DNA of 12,272 nucleotides from the NCBI GenBank assembly GCA_019247135.1, contig JAFAPL010000608.1, forward strand, positions 1-12,272. The letters are read 5' to 3'. Under the pieces are notes generated by a model that worked only from the letters and a program-made list of their open reading frames with translations, was not told where the DNA came from and made no database searches. A program made the translations under genes and the position numbers. Numbering within the stretch: the first letter of the stretch is position 1; each line of letters starts with the position of its first letter. Source of the stretch: Chloroflexota bacterium. Lineage in GTDB: Bacteria > Chloroflexota > UBA6077 > CF-72. This document shows positions 1 to 5,880 of this stretch, piece after piece.

Positions 1-167
1 TCTTTGGCCTGCTCGTGCCGCTCGGCGCCACCGTCATGACCTGGCGGACGGCGCGCATTCGCTCGCTCGACTCGGCGACCGGGTTGCTGTACATCGTGGC
101 CGCGCTGGTGCTGGCGGGCGAGATCGCGGCGCGAGCGCTGTTTTTTCTCACTGGCGTGGCGACATGA
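1..167 (+). CDS. C-terminal fragment of a membrane anchor subunit, DmsC/NrfD-like (5' truncated by the window)
   Basis: The frame starting at base 3 is open to a TGA at 165-167 and gives about 54 residues. They read as a short loop (TWRTARIRSLDSATG) followed by a hydrophobic helix ending GEIAARALFFLTGVAT. The pattern G-E-x-x-x-R-x-x-F-(F/Y) in the last helix is typical of the C-terminus of DmsC/NrfD-type membrane anchors of molybdopterin oxidoreductases, which pass electrons between quinone and a periplasmic catalytic subunit. That assignment is inference from one helix; any multi-span membrane protein could end this way. The catalytic and iron-sulfur subunits would be expected just upstream, outside the window. 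The gene ends about 190 bp before the PAC2 gene, with a dyad in between. Confidence 0.5.
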   Translation, partial: FGLLVPLGATVMTWRTARIRSLDSATGLLYIVAALVLAGEIAARALFFLTGVAT

Positions 168-182
168 CCGCGATCGCCGCTG

Positions 183-210
183 ACCGCTATCCGCCAACCG
201 CTACTCGCCA
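183..210. repeat. Two tandem imperfect 14-bp repeats
   Basis: ACCGCTATCCGCCA at 183-196 is followed directly by ACCGCTACTCGCCA at 197-210, with 12 of 14 positions identical. A related sequence, GATCCGCCA, recurs at 232-240, and AACCGCTGAC recurs at 247-256. The block lies in the 191-bp gap between the DmsC-like gene and the PAC2 gene. No function can be assigned. Confidence 0.5.
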
Positions 211-215
211 TCGGT

Positions 216-260
216 GTCCGTCAACCCCAGCGATCCGCCACGCGCTAACCGCTGACGGAC
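216..260. terminator. Possible hairpin after the DmsC-like gene (no T-tract)
   Basis: GTCCGTCA (216-223) and TGACGGAC (253-260) are perfect inverted repeats separated by 29 bases. An inner pair, AGCG (229-232) with CGCT (243-246), can nest inside. It lies 49 bp past the stop at 167. No run of T follows, so a classical intrinsic terminator is not supported; it could be a terminator of another type or a protein-binding dyad. Confidence 0.3.
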
Positions 261-346
261 GACCGTCGCGCAGCAGCCCCGGCGACGTCTGGTCGAGCTG
301 ACGGAAGGCGCCCCAGAAAGCCGCCGGCCGATGCTGCGACAGCTTG

Positions 347-352
347 TAGACT
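347..352 (+). promoter_or_regulatory. Candidate -10 box for the PAC2 gene
   Basis: TAGACT matches TATAAT at four positions and ends six bases before the GTG start at 359. If used, transcription would begin at or next to the start codon, which fits the missing Shine-Dalgarno. No convincing -35 box lies 16-18 bp upstream. Confidence 0.25.
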
Positions 353-358
353 GCTCGT

Positions 359-1339
359 GTGCCGGACCCGATCACGTATCTGCCCGATGCGGACGCGCTG
401 CTGCTGCGCGCTCCTCACGCGCTGGTCGCTTTCGGTGGGTGGGTGGACGCGGGCTCTGGCGGCACCGGCGGTGTCCGACACCTGATCAGCAGCATGCACG
501 CCCGCAAGCTTGCGGAGATCGATCCCGAAGACTTCTACAGCTTCACGGATACGCGGCCACTGGTCGCCGTGACGGGGCCCGGCGAGCGCAGCGTGCACTG
601 GCCCGGGGGCGAGTTCCACGGCGCAATCATCGAGCCGAGCAGCGATGCTGCGCACGACCTGCTGCTGTTCGTCGCGCCCGAGCCGAATCTGAAGTGGCGC
701 GCGTTCGCGTCGCTCATGCTGGATGGGCTGCAGCATTTTGGCGTGCAGAGCGTCATCTGCATCGGCTCGATCTTCGGAGCCGTGCCGCACCGCGGCGAGG
801 TGCGCATGACGGGTTGGGCCAACGAGCCGCGACTGCGCGAGGTGCTCGAGCGCAACAACGTGACGTTCACCAACTACGAGGGCCCGACCGGGTTCGTGAC
901 GGTGCTCCTGGCCGAGGCACAAACGCGCGGCCTGCCCGCGGCGGCCGTGTTTGGCTTCGCCCCGAACTACATCCAGGGTGTGCCGAATCCACGGGTGTCG
1001 CACGCGCTGTTGAAGATGTTTTCGAGCATGACGGGCATCCCGCTGCAGCTCGCCGAGCTGGATCGCGCGGGCCGATCGCTGACGCGCCAGGTCGATCGGC
1101 TGCTGGTCGATCAGCCCCAGTTGCGCGAGCAGGTCGAGCGCATGCTGAACATGATGAGCATGAGCGAGCCCGAATCGCGTGCCGAGGCGGAGCCCGAAAG
1201 CGAAGAGCAACGCGGCGGGCCAGCGCTGGACCCCAACGTGGAGCTGCCGAGTCCGCAAGCGGTCGTGAGCGAGCTGGAAGAGTTTCTCAAGCAGTTACGC
1301 CAGCAAGACCGCGGCCCAACCGACGGCGAAGGCCAGTGA
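359..1339 (+). CDS. PAC2-family protein
   Basis: A 326-residue soluble protein with no signal peptide or membrane segment. Residues 20-45 (HALVAFGGWVDAGSGGTGGVRHL) match the PAC2 N-terminus, where a small-residue-rich loop follows a buried strand. Further family features are DFYSFTDTRP (58-67), GSIFGAVPHRG (136-146), YEGPTGF (173-179) and GVPNP (207-211). PAC2 is named after eukaryotic proteasome assembly chaperone 2; bacterial members have no settled function, so none is assigned. Residues 266-296 form an acidic, low-complexity linker, and LPSPQAVVSELEEFLKQLRQ at the end looks like a short amphipathic helix similar to the tail of actinobacterial PAC2 proteins. The start is GTG 359, because the family fold needs these residues and the first in-frame ATG (494) would remove them. 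No Shine-Dalgarno is visible. TAGACT at 347-352 lies so close that the transcript may be leaderless. Confidence 0.85.
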   Translation: MPDPITYLPDADALLLRAPHALVAFGGWVDAGSGGTGGVRHLISSMHARKLAEIDPEDFYSFTDTRPLVAVTGPGERSVHWPGGEFHGAIIEPSSDAAHDLLLFVAPEPNLKWRAFASLMLDGLQHFGVQSVICIGSIFGAVPHRGEVRMTGWANEPRLREVLERNNVTFTNYEGPTGFVTVLLAEAQTRGLPAAAVFGFAPNYIQGVPNPRVSHALLKMFSSMTGIPLQLAELDRAGRSLTRQVDRLLVDQPQLREQVERMLNMMSMSEPESRAEAEPESEEQRGGPALDPNVELPSPQAVVSELEEFLKQLRQQDRGPTDGEGQ

Positions 1340-1396
1340 CCGCCCGTCCGCTCGCCTGCGGCCGCGAATTTAACAAACTCTCAACCGCTTGTTCTA

Positions 1397-1432
1397 CCAC
1401 GTGACGCCCCACGTGACGGTCCACGTGACGCT
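1397..1432. repeat. Three tandem 12-bp repeats (CCACGTGACG core)
   Basis: CCACGTGACG begins at 1397, 1409 and 1421, a strict 12-bp period; the two bases completing each unit vary (CC, GT, CT). Each unit contains the palindrome CACGTG. The array lies in the 183-bp gap between the PAC2 stop and the acylase start, about 90 bp before the latter. The array may be a cooperative transcription-factor binding site for the acylase gene; this is inference from periodicity and position. Confidence 0.7.
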
Positions 1433-1449
1433 CTGAGATTACGCTCAGA
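1432..1449. promoter_or_regulatory. Inverted repeat upstream of the acylase gene
   Basis: TCTGAG (1432-1437) and CTCAGA (1444-1449) form a perfect 6-bp dyad around a 6-base centre. It abuts the last 12-bp repeat and is followed by CATATG at 1452-1457. It could be an operator half-site pair or a small RNA hairpin. No T-tract follows, so it is unlikely to terminate the PAC2 transcript. Confidence 0.4.
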
Positions 1450-1522
1450 CGCATATGAAAAAGCGCGCGGCGGCGGCGACGGGCGATGAGGGGTGCAGCG
1501 GTACAGGCCGGTGATGGCGTAG

Positions 1523-3904
1523 ATGGCGTGGCCGTTCGGACTGCAGCGCCTCGGCGTGGCGGCCGGCGCGACTGGCGCGGTCGCCGCGGGCGCGGTGGGG
1601 TATCTGCTGCGCCGACCGCTGCCCGCGCTCGACGGAGAGCTGCGCTTCAAAGGCCTGAACGCGGCTGTCGAGGTGGTGCGTGACCGCTGGGGCATCCCCC
1701 ACATCAGCGCACCCGACGTTGCCGACGCGTTTTTCGCCCAGGGCGTCTGCCACGCGCAGGACCGGCTCTGGCAGATGGACCTCACGCGCCGCACCGCCAC
1801 GGGCCGACTGGCCGAGGTGTTCGGCGCCGCCGCGCTGGACGTCGACCGTTTTTACCGTCGGCTCGGCCTGAACCGCGCCGCTCAGGCGGAGTGGGACACG
1901 GCGGACCAGCAGCTCAAAGACGTGTTGCGCGCCTACGCGGCCGGTGTCAACGCGTATCTGGAGGGCATCGTCGGCTCCGGCAAGCTGCCGATCGAGTTCG
2001 TGCTGGCCCGGTACACGCCTGAACCATGGCACCCGGTAGACACGCTGGCCTTCGCTCGGCTGCTCGCGTTTTCGCTCTCGCCGAACTGGGAAAGCGAGCT
2101 GATCCGCTCGCGCATGATCGCCAAGCTCGGATACGCCGTCGCCTCGAGCCTGGAGCCGGATGTCTGGCAGCCGGAGACCAGCGCGTTGCCGCGGCTCGCG
2201 GACTGGGGGCCGGCCGAGATGCCCGAGGCCGGGTCGCTGCCGCCAGTGGCGCTGGGTGGCGGACCCGGCGCGAGCAACGGCTGGGTCGTCTCGGGCGCGC
2301 GATCGAGCACCGGCAAACCACTGCTGGCCAACGACCCGCACCTGTTCCCGCGTCTGCCGAGCGTGTTCTACGAAGTCCATGTGATGGCCGGGGGTGAGCT
2401 GAACGTGGCGGGTGCGAGTGCGCCGGGGGCACCGGGGGTGCTGATCGGGCACAACCGCCACATCGCCTGGGGCGTGACGGCCAGCATGGCTGACGTGCAG
2501 GACCTGTATGTCGAGCGTCTGGATCCAGGCGACTCGCGGCGGACGGAGTTCGCCGGCCATTGGGAGGCGGGCACGCTGGTGCGTGAGGTGATCGCGGTGA
2601 AGCACCGCCCGCAACCGTGGGTGGAGGAGGTGCTGATCTCGCGTCGGCACGGTCCACTCATCACGCCGACTCCGAGCTTGCAGGATGAGCATCGACCGCT
2701 CGCGTTACGGTCGATGGTGCTGGAGGCACCGAGCGCGGCCGCGGCGGTGCTGGAGATCAATCGCGCGACGGATTGGGACGAGTTTCGTCAGGCGGCGAGC
2801 CGCTGGGGCACGCCGGTGATGAACCTGCTGTACGCGGATGCTGATGGCAACATCGGCTATCAACTGGTCGGCCACGTGCCGATTCGTGCGCGGGGCGAGG
2901 GACTGGTGCCCTCGCCGGGCTGGAGTGGCGAGTACGAATGGACCGCGCGGATCGGGTTCGACGAGCTGCCGCGGGCGTTCAATCCGCCCGACGGACTGTG
3001 GGCGAATGCGAACCAGAACGTCGCCGGAGGGAATCGGCATTTTTTCACGCGCGAATTCATCGACCCGGCGCGCTATCAACGCATCCGACAGGTGCTCGAG
3101 AGTAAGCAGCGCCACTCGGCGGTGGATTTCGGCGCGCTCCAGGCGGACGAGGTCAGCCTGCCCGGGCGGCGCGTCGCCGCGGCGCTGGCGCGCCACCTGC
3201 AGCCGGCGAACAGGCGCGAGGCGGCCGCGCTGGAGGAGCTGCGGAGTTGGGACGGGCGAGTCGGGGCGGACTCGGCGGCGGCCGCGATCTACGAGGTGTT
3301 TCGGAACGAGCTGATGCGGGCGCGGTACGCGGCGATGCTGGGTGATCTGATGCCGGCGGCGCTGGGGGTGGGGCCGCACCCGCTCCTGGGTGCTGCTACT
3401 TCTCACTACTTCTTACAAACAAGCCGCGTACTGGAGTTCGTCGAACGCTTGCCTACTGACCCTGCCGTCTATCGCGCTTTCCAGACCAGCGTGCGCTGGC
3501 TCGCGCGGCGGCTCGGTCATAACGTGCACGCCTGGCACTGGGGCCGCCTGCACCCGCTCCACCTGGAGCACGCACTCTCGCTCAGAAAGCCGCTCGGCAT
3601 GTTGTTCGATGTCCAGAGCTTCCCGTGGAGTGGGGACCTGGAGACGGTCCGCGCCGGCGGGCACCGGCCCGGACAGCTCGAGGCCGGCGGACCCATCTCC
3701 GCCTATCGGTTCATCGCCGATTGTTCCGATTGGGACCACAGCCTTTCCTGCATCCCGGGTGGACAGAGCGGCCAACGCGGCTCGCCCCATTACGCGGACC
3801 AGGTCGACGCCTGGCGCCGCGTCGCCTACCATCCGCTCTCGTTCACCCGGCCCGCCATCGCGCGCAACACGCGACACAAGATGCGCCTGCTGCCGGATTC
3901 GTAG
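1523..3904 (+). CDS. Penicillin acylase family protein (Ntn hydrolase, peptidase family S45)
   Basis: A 793-residue precursor of the acylase superfamily that hydrolyses amide bonds of penicillins, cephalosporins or N-acyl-homoserine lactones. The precursor normally cleaves itself into alpha and beta chains, exposing a Ser as both nucleophile and general base. Residues 5-30 are a hydrophobic N-terminus (signal peptide or membrane anchor). The alpha region shows VVRDRWGIPHISA (51-63) and FFAQGVCHAQDRLWQMDLTRR (70-90). The putative nucleophile is Ser251 in GASNGWVVSG, after a Gly/Pro linker that suits the autocleavage spacer. WANANQN (493-499) should supply the oxyanion Asn, and GQSGQRGSPHYADQVDAW (747-764) is the family's C-terminal signature. 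Length is normal. TAG at 1520-1522 is in frame directly before ATG 1523, so translation cannot start earlier; no good Shine-Dalgarno is seen. Substrate cannot be read from sequence. Proximity to a PBP gene does not prove a beta-lactam role. Confidence 0.92.
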   Translation: MAWPFGLQRLGVAAGATGAVAAGAVGYLLRRPLPALDGELRFKGLNAAVEVVRDRWGIPHISAPDVADAFFAQGVCHAQDRLWQMDLTRRTATGRLAEVFGAAALDVDRFYRRLGLNRAAQAEWDTADQQLKDVLRAYAAGVNAYLEGIVGSGKLPIEFVLARYTPEPWHPVDTLAFARLLAFSLSPNWESELIRSRMIAKLGYAVASSLEPDVWQPETSALPRLADWGPAEMPEAGSLPPVALGGGPGASNGWVVSGARSSTGKPLLANDPHLFPRLPSVFYEVHVMAGGELNVAGASAPGAPGVLIGHNRHIAWGVTASMADVQDLYVERLDPGDSRRTEFAGHWEAGTLVREVIAVKHRPQPWVEEVLISRRHGPLITPTPSLQDEHRPLALRSMVLEAPSAAAAVLEINRATDWDEFRQAASRWGTPVMNLLYADADGNIGYQLVGHVPIRARGEGLVPSPGWSGEYEWTARIGFDELPRAFNPPDGLWANANQNVAGGNRHFFTREFIDPARYQRIRQVLESKQRHSAVDFGALQADEVSLPGRRVAAALARHLQPANRREAAALEELRSWDGRVGADSAAAAIYEVFRNELMRARYAAMLGDLMPAALGVGPHPLLGAATSHYFLQTSRVLEFVERLPTDPAVYRAFQTSVRWLARRLGHNVHAWHWGRLHPLHLEHALSLRKPLGMLFDVQSFPWSGDLETVRAGGHRPGQLEAGGPISAYRFIADCSDWDHSLSCIPGGQSGQRGSPHYADQVDAWRRVAYHPLSFTRPAIARNTRHKMRLLPDS

Positions 3905-3993
3905 CTCACCCTCGGAACCGTCGGAAATGAGCGCCGGCCCGGCGGCGTGGGTCTGAGACTCGCGCCAAACGGCGACGGTGTCATGTCGCGCGC

Positions 3994-4021
3994 TTGACAA
4001 TCCGCGACTTGTCGCTATGCT
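3994..4021 (+). promoter_or_regulatory. Sigma-70-type promoter of the secreted-protein gene
   Basis: TTGACA (3994-3999, perfect -35) is separated by 16 bp from TATGCT (4016-4021, four of six -10 matches). The expected transcript start is about 4028, giving a leader of some 53 nt. This is the clearest promoter in the window. Confidence 0.7.
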
Positions 4022-4028
4022 GGGCGAC

Positions 4029-4056
4029 CCGGTGGGCGTGGGGCTCCGCCCGCCGG
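4029..4056 (+). promoter_or_regulatory. 5'-leader hairpin
   Basis: Arms CCGGTGGGCG (4029-4038) and CGCCCGCCGG (4047-4056) pair over 10 bp with one G-U wobble and an 8-base loop. The hairpin begins at the predicted transcript start and ends 14 bases before the Shine-Dalgarno GGGGAG, so it leaves the ribosome site free. A role as a 5'-end stabiliser is the simplest reading. Confidence 0.45.
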
Positions 4057-4069
4057 TTTCGACTCTTCT

Positions 4070-4075
4070 GGGGAG
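4070..4075 (+). promoter_or_regulatory. Shine-Dalgarno deciding the start at 4081
   Basis: GGGGAG lies five bases before ATG 4081. An in-frame ATG exists at 3994, but it lies on the -35 box and would put a non-signal sequence before the signal peptide, so 4081 is chosen. Confidence 0.65.
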
Positions 4076-4080
4076 CGAGC

Positions 4081-4467
4081 ATGCACACCAGCTCGGAACT
4101 GCTCAACCGTGGTGCGCGCACCATCGTGGCCGGCGTCCTCCTGCTCGCCCTGCTCGCCGGAGCCGTCGTCTCCACAACGCCGACGCGAGCGGACAATGCG
4201 CCGATGCAGCCGACTACCGCCGGCCTCGTGCCGGGTGTACCCGGCACGACGGTCCGGATGGCGGCTGAAAAAGTCGACATTCACGTCGTGGAGCGCGACA
4301 ACGCCATACATGCGCTGGTGACGGCCAGTTTCGACATGTTCAACCCGCGGGCCGACAGTTTCGGTTACCACCGGATTCCCGAAATTCATTGGGACGTACG
4401 TGGTGCCCGGCGGATTCGCTGGATTCGATGCGGCGGATTTTTCCAATTTTCAGGCATCAAGGGGTGA
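4081..4467 (+). CDS. N-terminal piece of the split secreted protein: signal peptide and start of beta domain
   Basis: This piece gives 128 residues. Residues 9-31 (basic start, then VAGVLLLALLAGAVV) and PTRA-DN at 34-39 form a typical Sec signal peptide with an A-x-A-like cleavage site after Ala37. Residues 58-94 (VRMAAEKVDIHVVERDNAIHALVTASFDMFNPRADSF) look like the first strands of a DUF4424-like domain. After about residue 95 the sequence (RGARRIRWIRCGGFF) is out of frame and probably not native; the stop at 4465-4467 is a consequence of the frame change. Confidence 0.6.
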   Translation: MHTSSELLNRGARTIVAGVLLLALLAGAVVSTTPTRADNAPMQPTTAGLVPGVPGTTVRMAAEKVDIHVVERDNAIHALVTASFDMFNPRADSFGYHRIPEIHWDVRGARRIRWIRCGGFFQFSGIKG

Positions 4468-5179
4468 AACCGTTTTTCAGCCCACACTCCAGACGGTGAA
4501 GCTACAGCCGGACTCCATTTTCAATGGTGACTGGTATGTCTGGCAGATGGAGTATCCAGGCAACAAGACCACCAACGTACAGGTGGCGTACGATCAGATA
4601 ATTTCGCCTGAAATCAACGGCTACTCGTACATAAGCTACATCCTGCACACTGGCATGTTGTGGGATGGCACCATCGGCGACGCGACCGTCACGATGTCGA
4701 CCGATACTGGCGGTGCATTTTTATTGGCGTCTGCGGAGGAAGCCAAACAATCCGTCAGCAGTCAGATTCAACCGGCGCCGGACAGTCTGCCAAATAATGG
4801 ACTTCCCACCTCGAGTGCGCCAAATCAAGTCAGCTGGCGCCTGACGGACTTCAAACCCTCGTTTGATCCGTTCGTCTTCTACGTGCCGTCTGACGCATGG
4901 CGGCGCCTCAGCGGCGCAGAGGCACGGCTGGGAGCCGGTTCCGCTTCGGCCGACGATTACGCGGCGGGTGTCCAGGCGTATTTTGACTCGCGTGGCCGTT
5001 TGCCGGGTGGACTACCGTCCCTTGTCCGGCACCGGGCGCCACAGGCGCTGAGCGATCGTCTCGACGAAGCGGCCGGTTGGGCCAACCAGGCGGTCAATCT
5101 CGACCCGAATAATCCAGCCGCGGCCAGGCTCTGGCGGATGTGCAATACGTCCACGAAGCGCGCGGAGTTATGTTTTTGA
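4400..5179 (+). CDS. Middle piece of the split secreted protein: DUF4424-like beta domain and TPR-like helices
   Basis: This piece gives 259 residues in frame 2. The GTG at 4400 is only the first possible start in the frame; sense reading extends upstream to about 4370. GDWYVWQMEYPGNKTTNVQVAY (residues 43-64) and YISYILHTGMLWDGTIGDATVTM (77-99) resemble DUF4424-type domains, where a Y-x-L-x-T-G-x-x-W-x-G-x-I-x-x-A motif is usual. Residues 219-243 (LSDRLDEAAGWANQAVNLDPNNPAA) look like one TPR-like helical repeat. The last residues (RLWRMCNTSTKRAELCF) are out of frame. G+C over about 4430-4870 is visibly lower than in neighbouring genes. Confidence 0.55.
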   Translation: MVPGGFAGFDAADFSNFQASRGETVFQPTLQTVKLQPDSIFNGDWYVWQMEYPGNKTTNVQVAYDQIISPEINGYSYISYILHTGMLWDGTIGDATVTMSTDTGGAFLLASAEEAKQSVSSQIQPAPDSLPNNGLPTSSAPNQVSWRLTDFKPSFDPFVFYVPSDAWRRLSGAEARLGAGSASADDYAAGVQAYFDSRGRLPGGLPSLVRHRAPQALSDRLDEAAGWANQAVNLDPNNPAAARLWRMCNTSTKRAELCF

Positions 5180-5754
5180 ACTGTCGGCCTCAGGTCGCGG
5201 CCGCGACGTATCAGCAGGCGATCGACCTGGGCTCGGCCTCCGCGCCGGCAAAGCTCGACGCCCTGAACCAGGAGGTCCGGGGCGCCGTCGATATGGCGAA
5301 CGGAGGTGGCTTCCCGGCCTGTTCCAGCGACCTCAACCAGCCGGCGGCGGAGGCCGCCGCCCCCGGCACACTCAGCGATTCAGTCCGCAGCGAAATTCTG
5401 GACGCGATCACCCGTGCCAACCAGGCCTGGAAAGACACCACGTTCAACCTCAACACGAGCGAGCTGGATGGCCAGGTCGCGGGAGACCTGCTCAAAGCCG
5501 ACCAGGACGAAATCCAGCAATTACGCAACGCGGGCCAGAGACGCACGAACACGAATACCGATTTTCAGGTGCTGGACGTCACGCTGGACGCACCCGGACA
5601 TGCGATCGTGCACACGCGTGAGACGTGGTCGGCGGTCACTACCGCGATGGCAACCGGACGCGTTGTCCAGCAGGTCGCACCGACGACGTATACGGAGACG
5701 TACGTCGTCGCGTTCCAGAACGGTGGCTGGATTGTGACGCGGAATGACGTCTGA
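5140..5754 (+). CDS. C-terminal piece of the split secreted protein: IMS/ARC6-like domain
   Basis: This piece gives 204 residues. It opens with QYVHEARGVMFLNCRPQVAAATYQQAIDLG, which continues the TPR-like helices of the middle piece. After a Pro/Ala linker (residues 64-78), residues 80-204 form an alpha+beta region: helices SEILDAITRANQAW and VAGDLLKADQDEIQQLRNAG, then strands FQVLDVTLDAPGHAIVHTRETWSAV, TYTETYVVAFQNGGWIVTRNDV. This helix-then-sheet order with a final W-x-V resembles the NTF2-like ARC6-like IMS domain, known from cyanobacterial and plastid division factors and from secreted proteins of other phyla. The GTG at 5140 lies inside the middle ORF, and independent translation is unlikely. 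Domain name is inference from pattern, not from a profile search. Confidence 0.5.
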   Translation: MQYVHEARGVMFLNCRPQVAAATYQQAIDLGSASAPAKLDALNQEVRGAVDMANGGGFPACSSDLNQPAAEAAAPGTLSDSVRSEILDAITRANQAWKDTTFNLNTSELDGQVAGDLLKADQDEIQQLRNAGQRRTNTNTDFQVLDVTLDAPGHAIVHTRETWSAVTTAMATGRVVQQVAPTTYTETYVVAFQNGGWIVTRNDV

Positions 5755-5880
5755 ACCTGGACGCGGGACGGTGTAACAGGTCGAGTCGAGCGTTGATCCG
5801 GGGTGAGGCTGAGGTTGTGAAGCCGGCGCGCCCTGGTCCGTTGGACGCGTGATGCGGACGTAGCGTGCCTTGATGCCGCT

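Larger units (their letters stand above)
4081..5754 (+). pseudogene. Frame-split secreted protein: DUF4424-like, TPR-like and IMS-like regions (one gene in three pieces)
   Basis: Three overlapping ORFs on one strand (frames 1, 2, 1) read as consecutive parts of one protein. The first change, frame 1 to 2, falls between about 4345 and 4395: frame 1 carries ...VTASFDMFNPRADSF, while frame 2 carries ...GFPKFIGTYVVPGGFAGFD, which completes an N-P...G-F-P beta motif. The second, frame 2 to 1, falls near 5120-5135: one base added in GCGGCCAGG would give NPAAAQALADVQYVHEARG. The two shifts cancel, and the restored product would be 557 aa. Promoter, leader and Shine-Dalgarno are intact. The gene may be a recent pseudogene, or the two single-base differences may be sequencing or assembly errors; the well-preserved coding sense in all three parts favours error or very recent decay. 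The three pieces are described separately. Confidence 0.7.

Noticed and set aside
245..1258. Long minus-strand ORF opposite the PAC2 gene
   Set aside because: It is rich in Arg, His and Gln with no recognisable motif, and it lies opposite a gene with clear family signatures. Long antisense frames are expected in GC-rich DNA.
1455..1514. 19-codon ORF beginning MKKRAAAATG before the acylase
   Set aside because: It has no Shine-Dalgarno and stops before the acylase start in another frame. It could be a leader peptide, but nothing beyond an ATG supports it.
1445..2692. 415-codon minus-strand ORF opposite the acylase gene
   Set aside because: It shows the same composition bias and no motif; the plus strand carries the full S45 signatures throughout.
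2705..3406. 233-codon minus-strand ORF inside the acylase
   Set aside because: It is the antisense shadow of conserved acylase sequence and has no motif or ribosome site.
3932..3944. CGCCGGCCCGGCG as a terminator for the acylase
   Set aside because: The stem is only five pairs with a three-base loop and no T-tract follows; such GC strings are frequent here.
4370..4470. Programmed ribosomal frameshift in the split gene, using the T-rich run near 4437-4450
   Set aside because: The frame 2 reading already looks native upstream of that run (GFPKFIGTYVVPGG), so the shift lies earlier. A second, opposite shift would also be needed, which makes programmed shifting unlikely.
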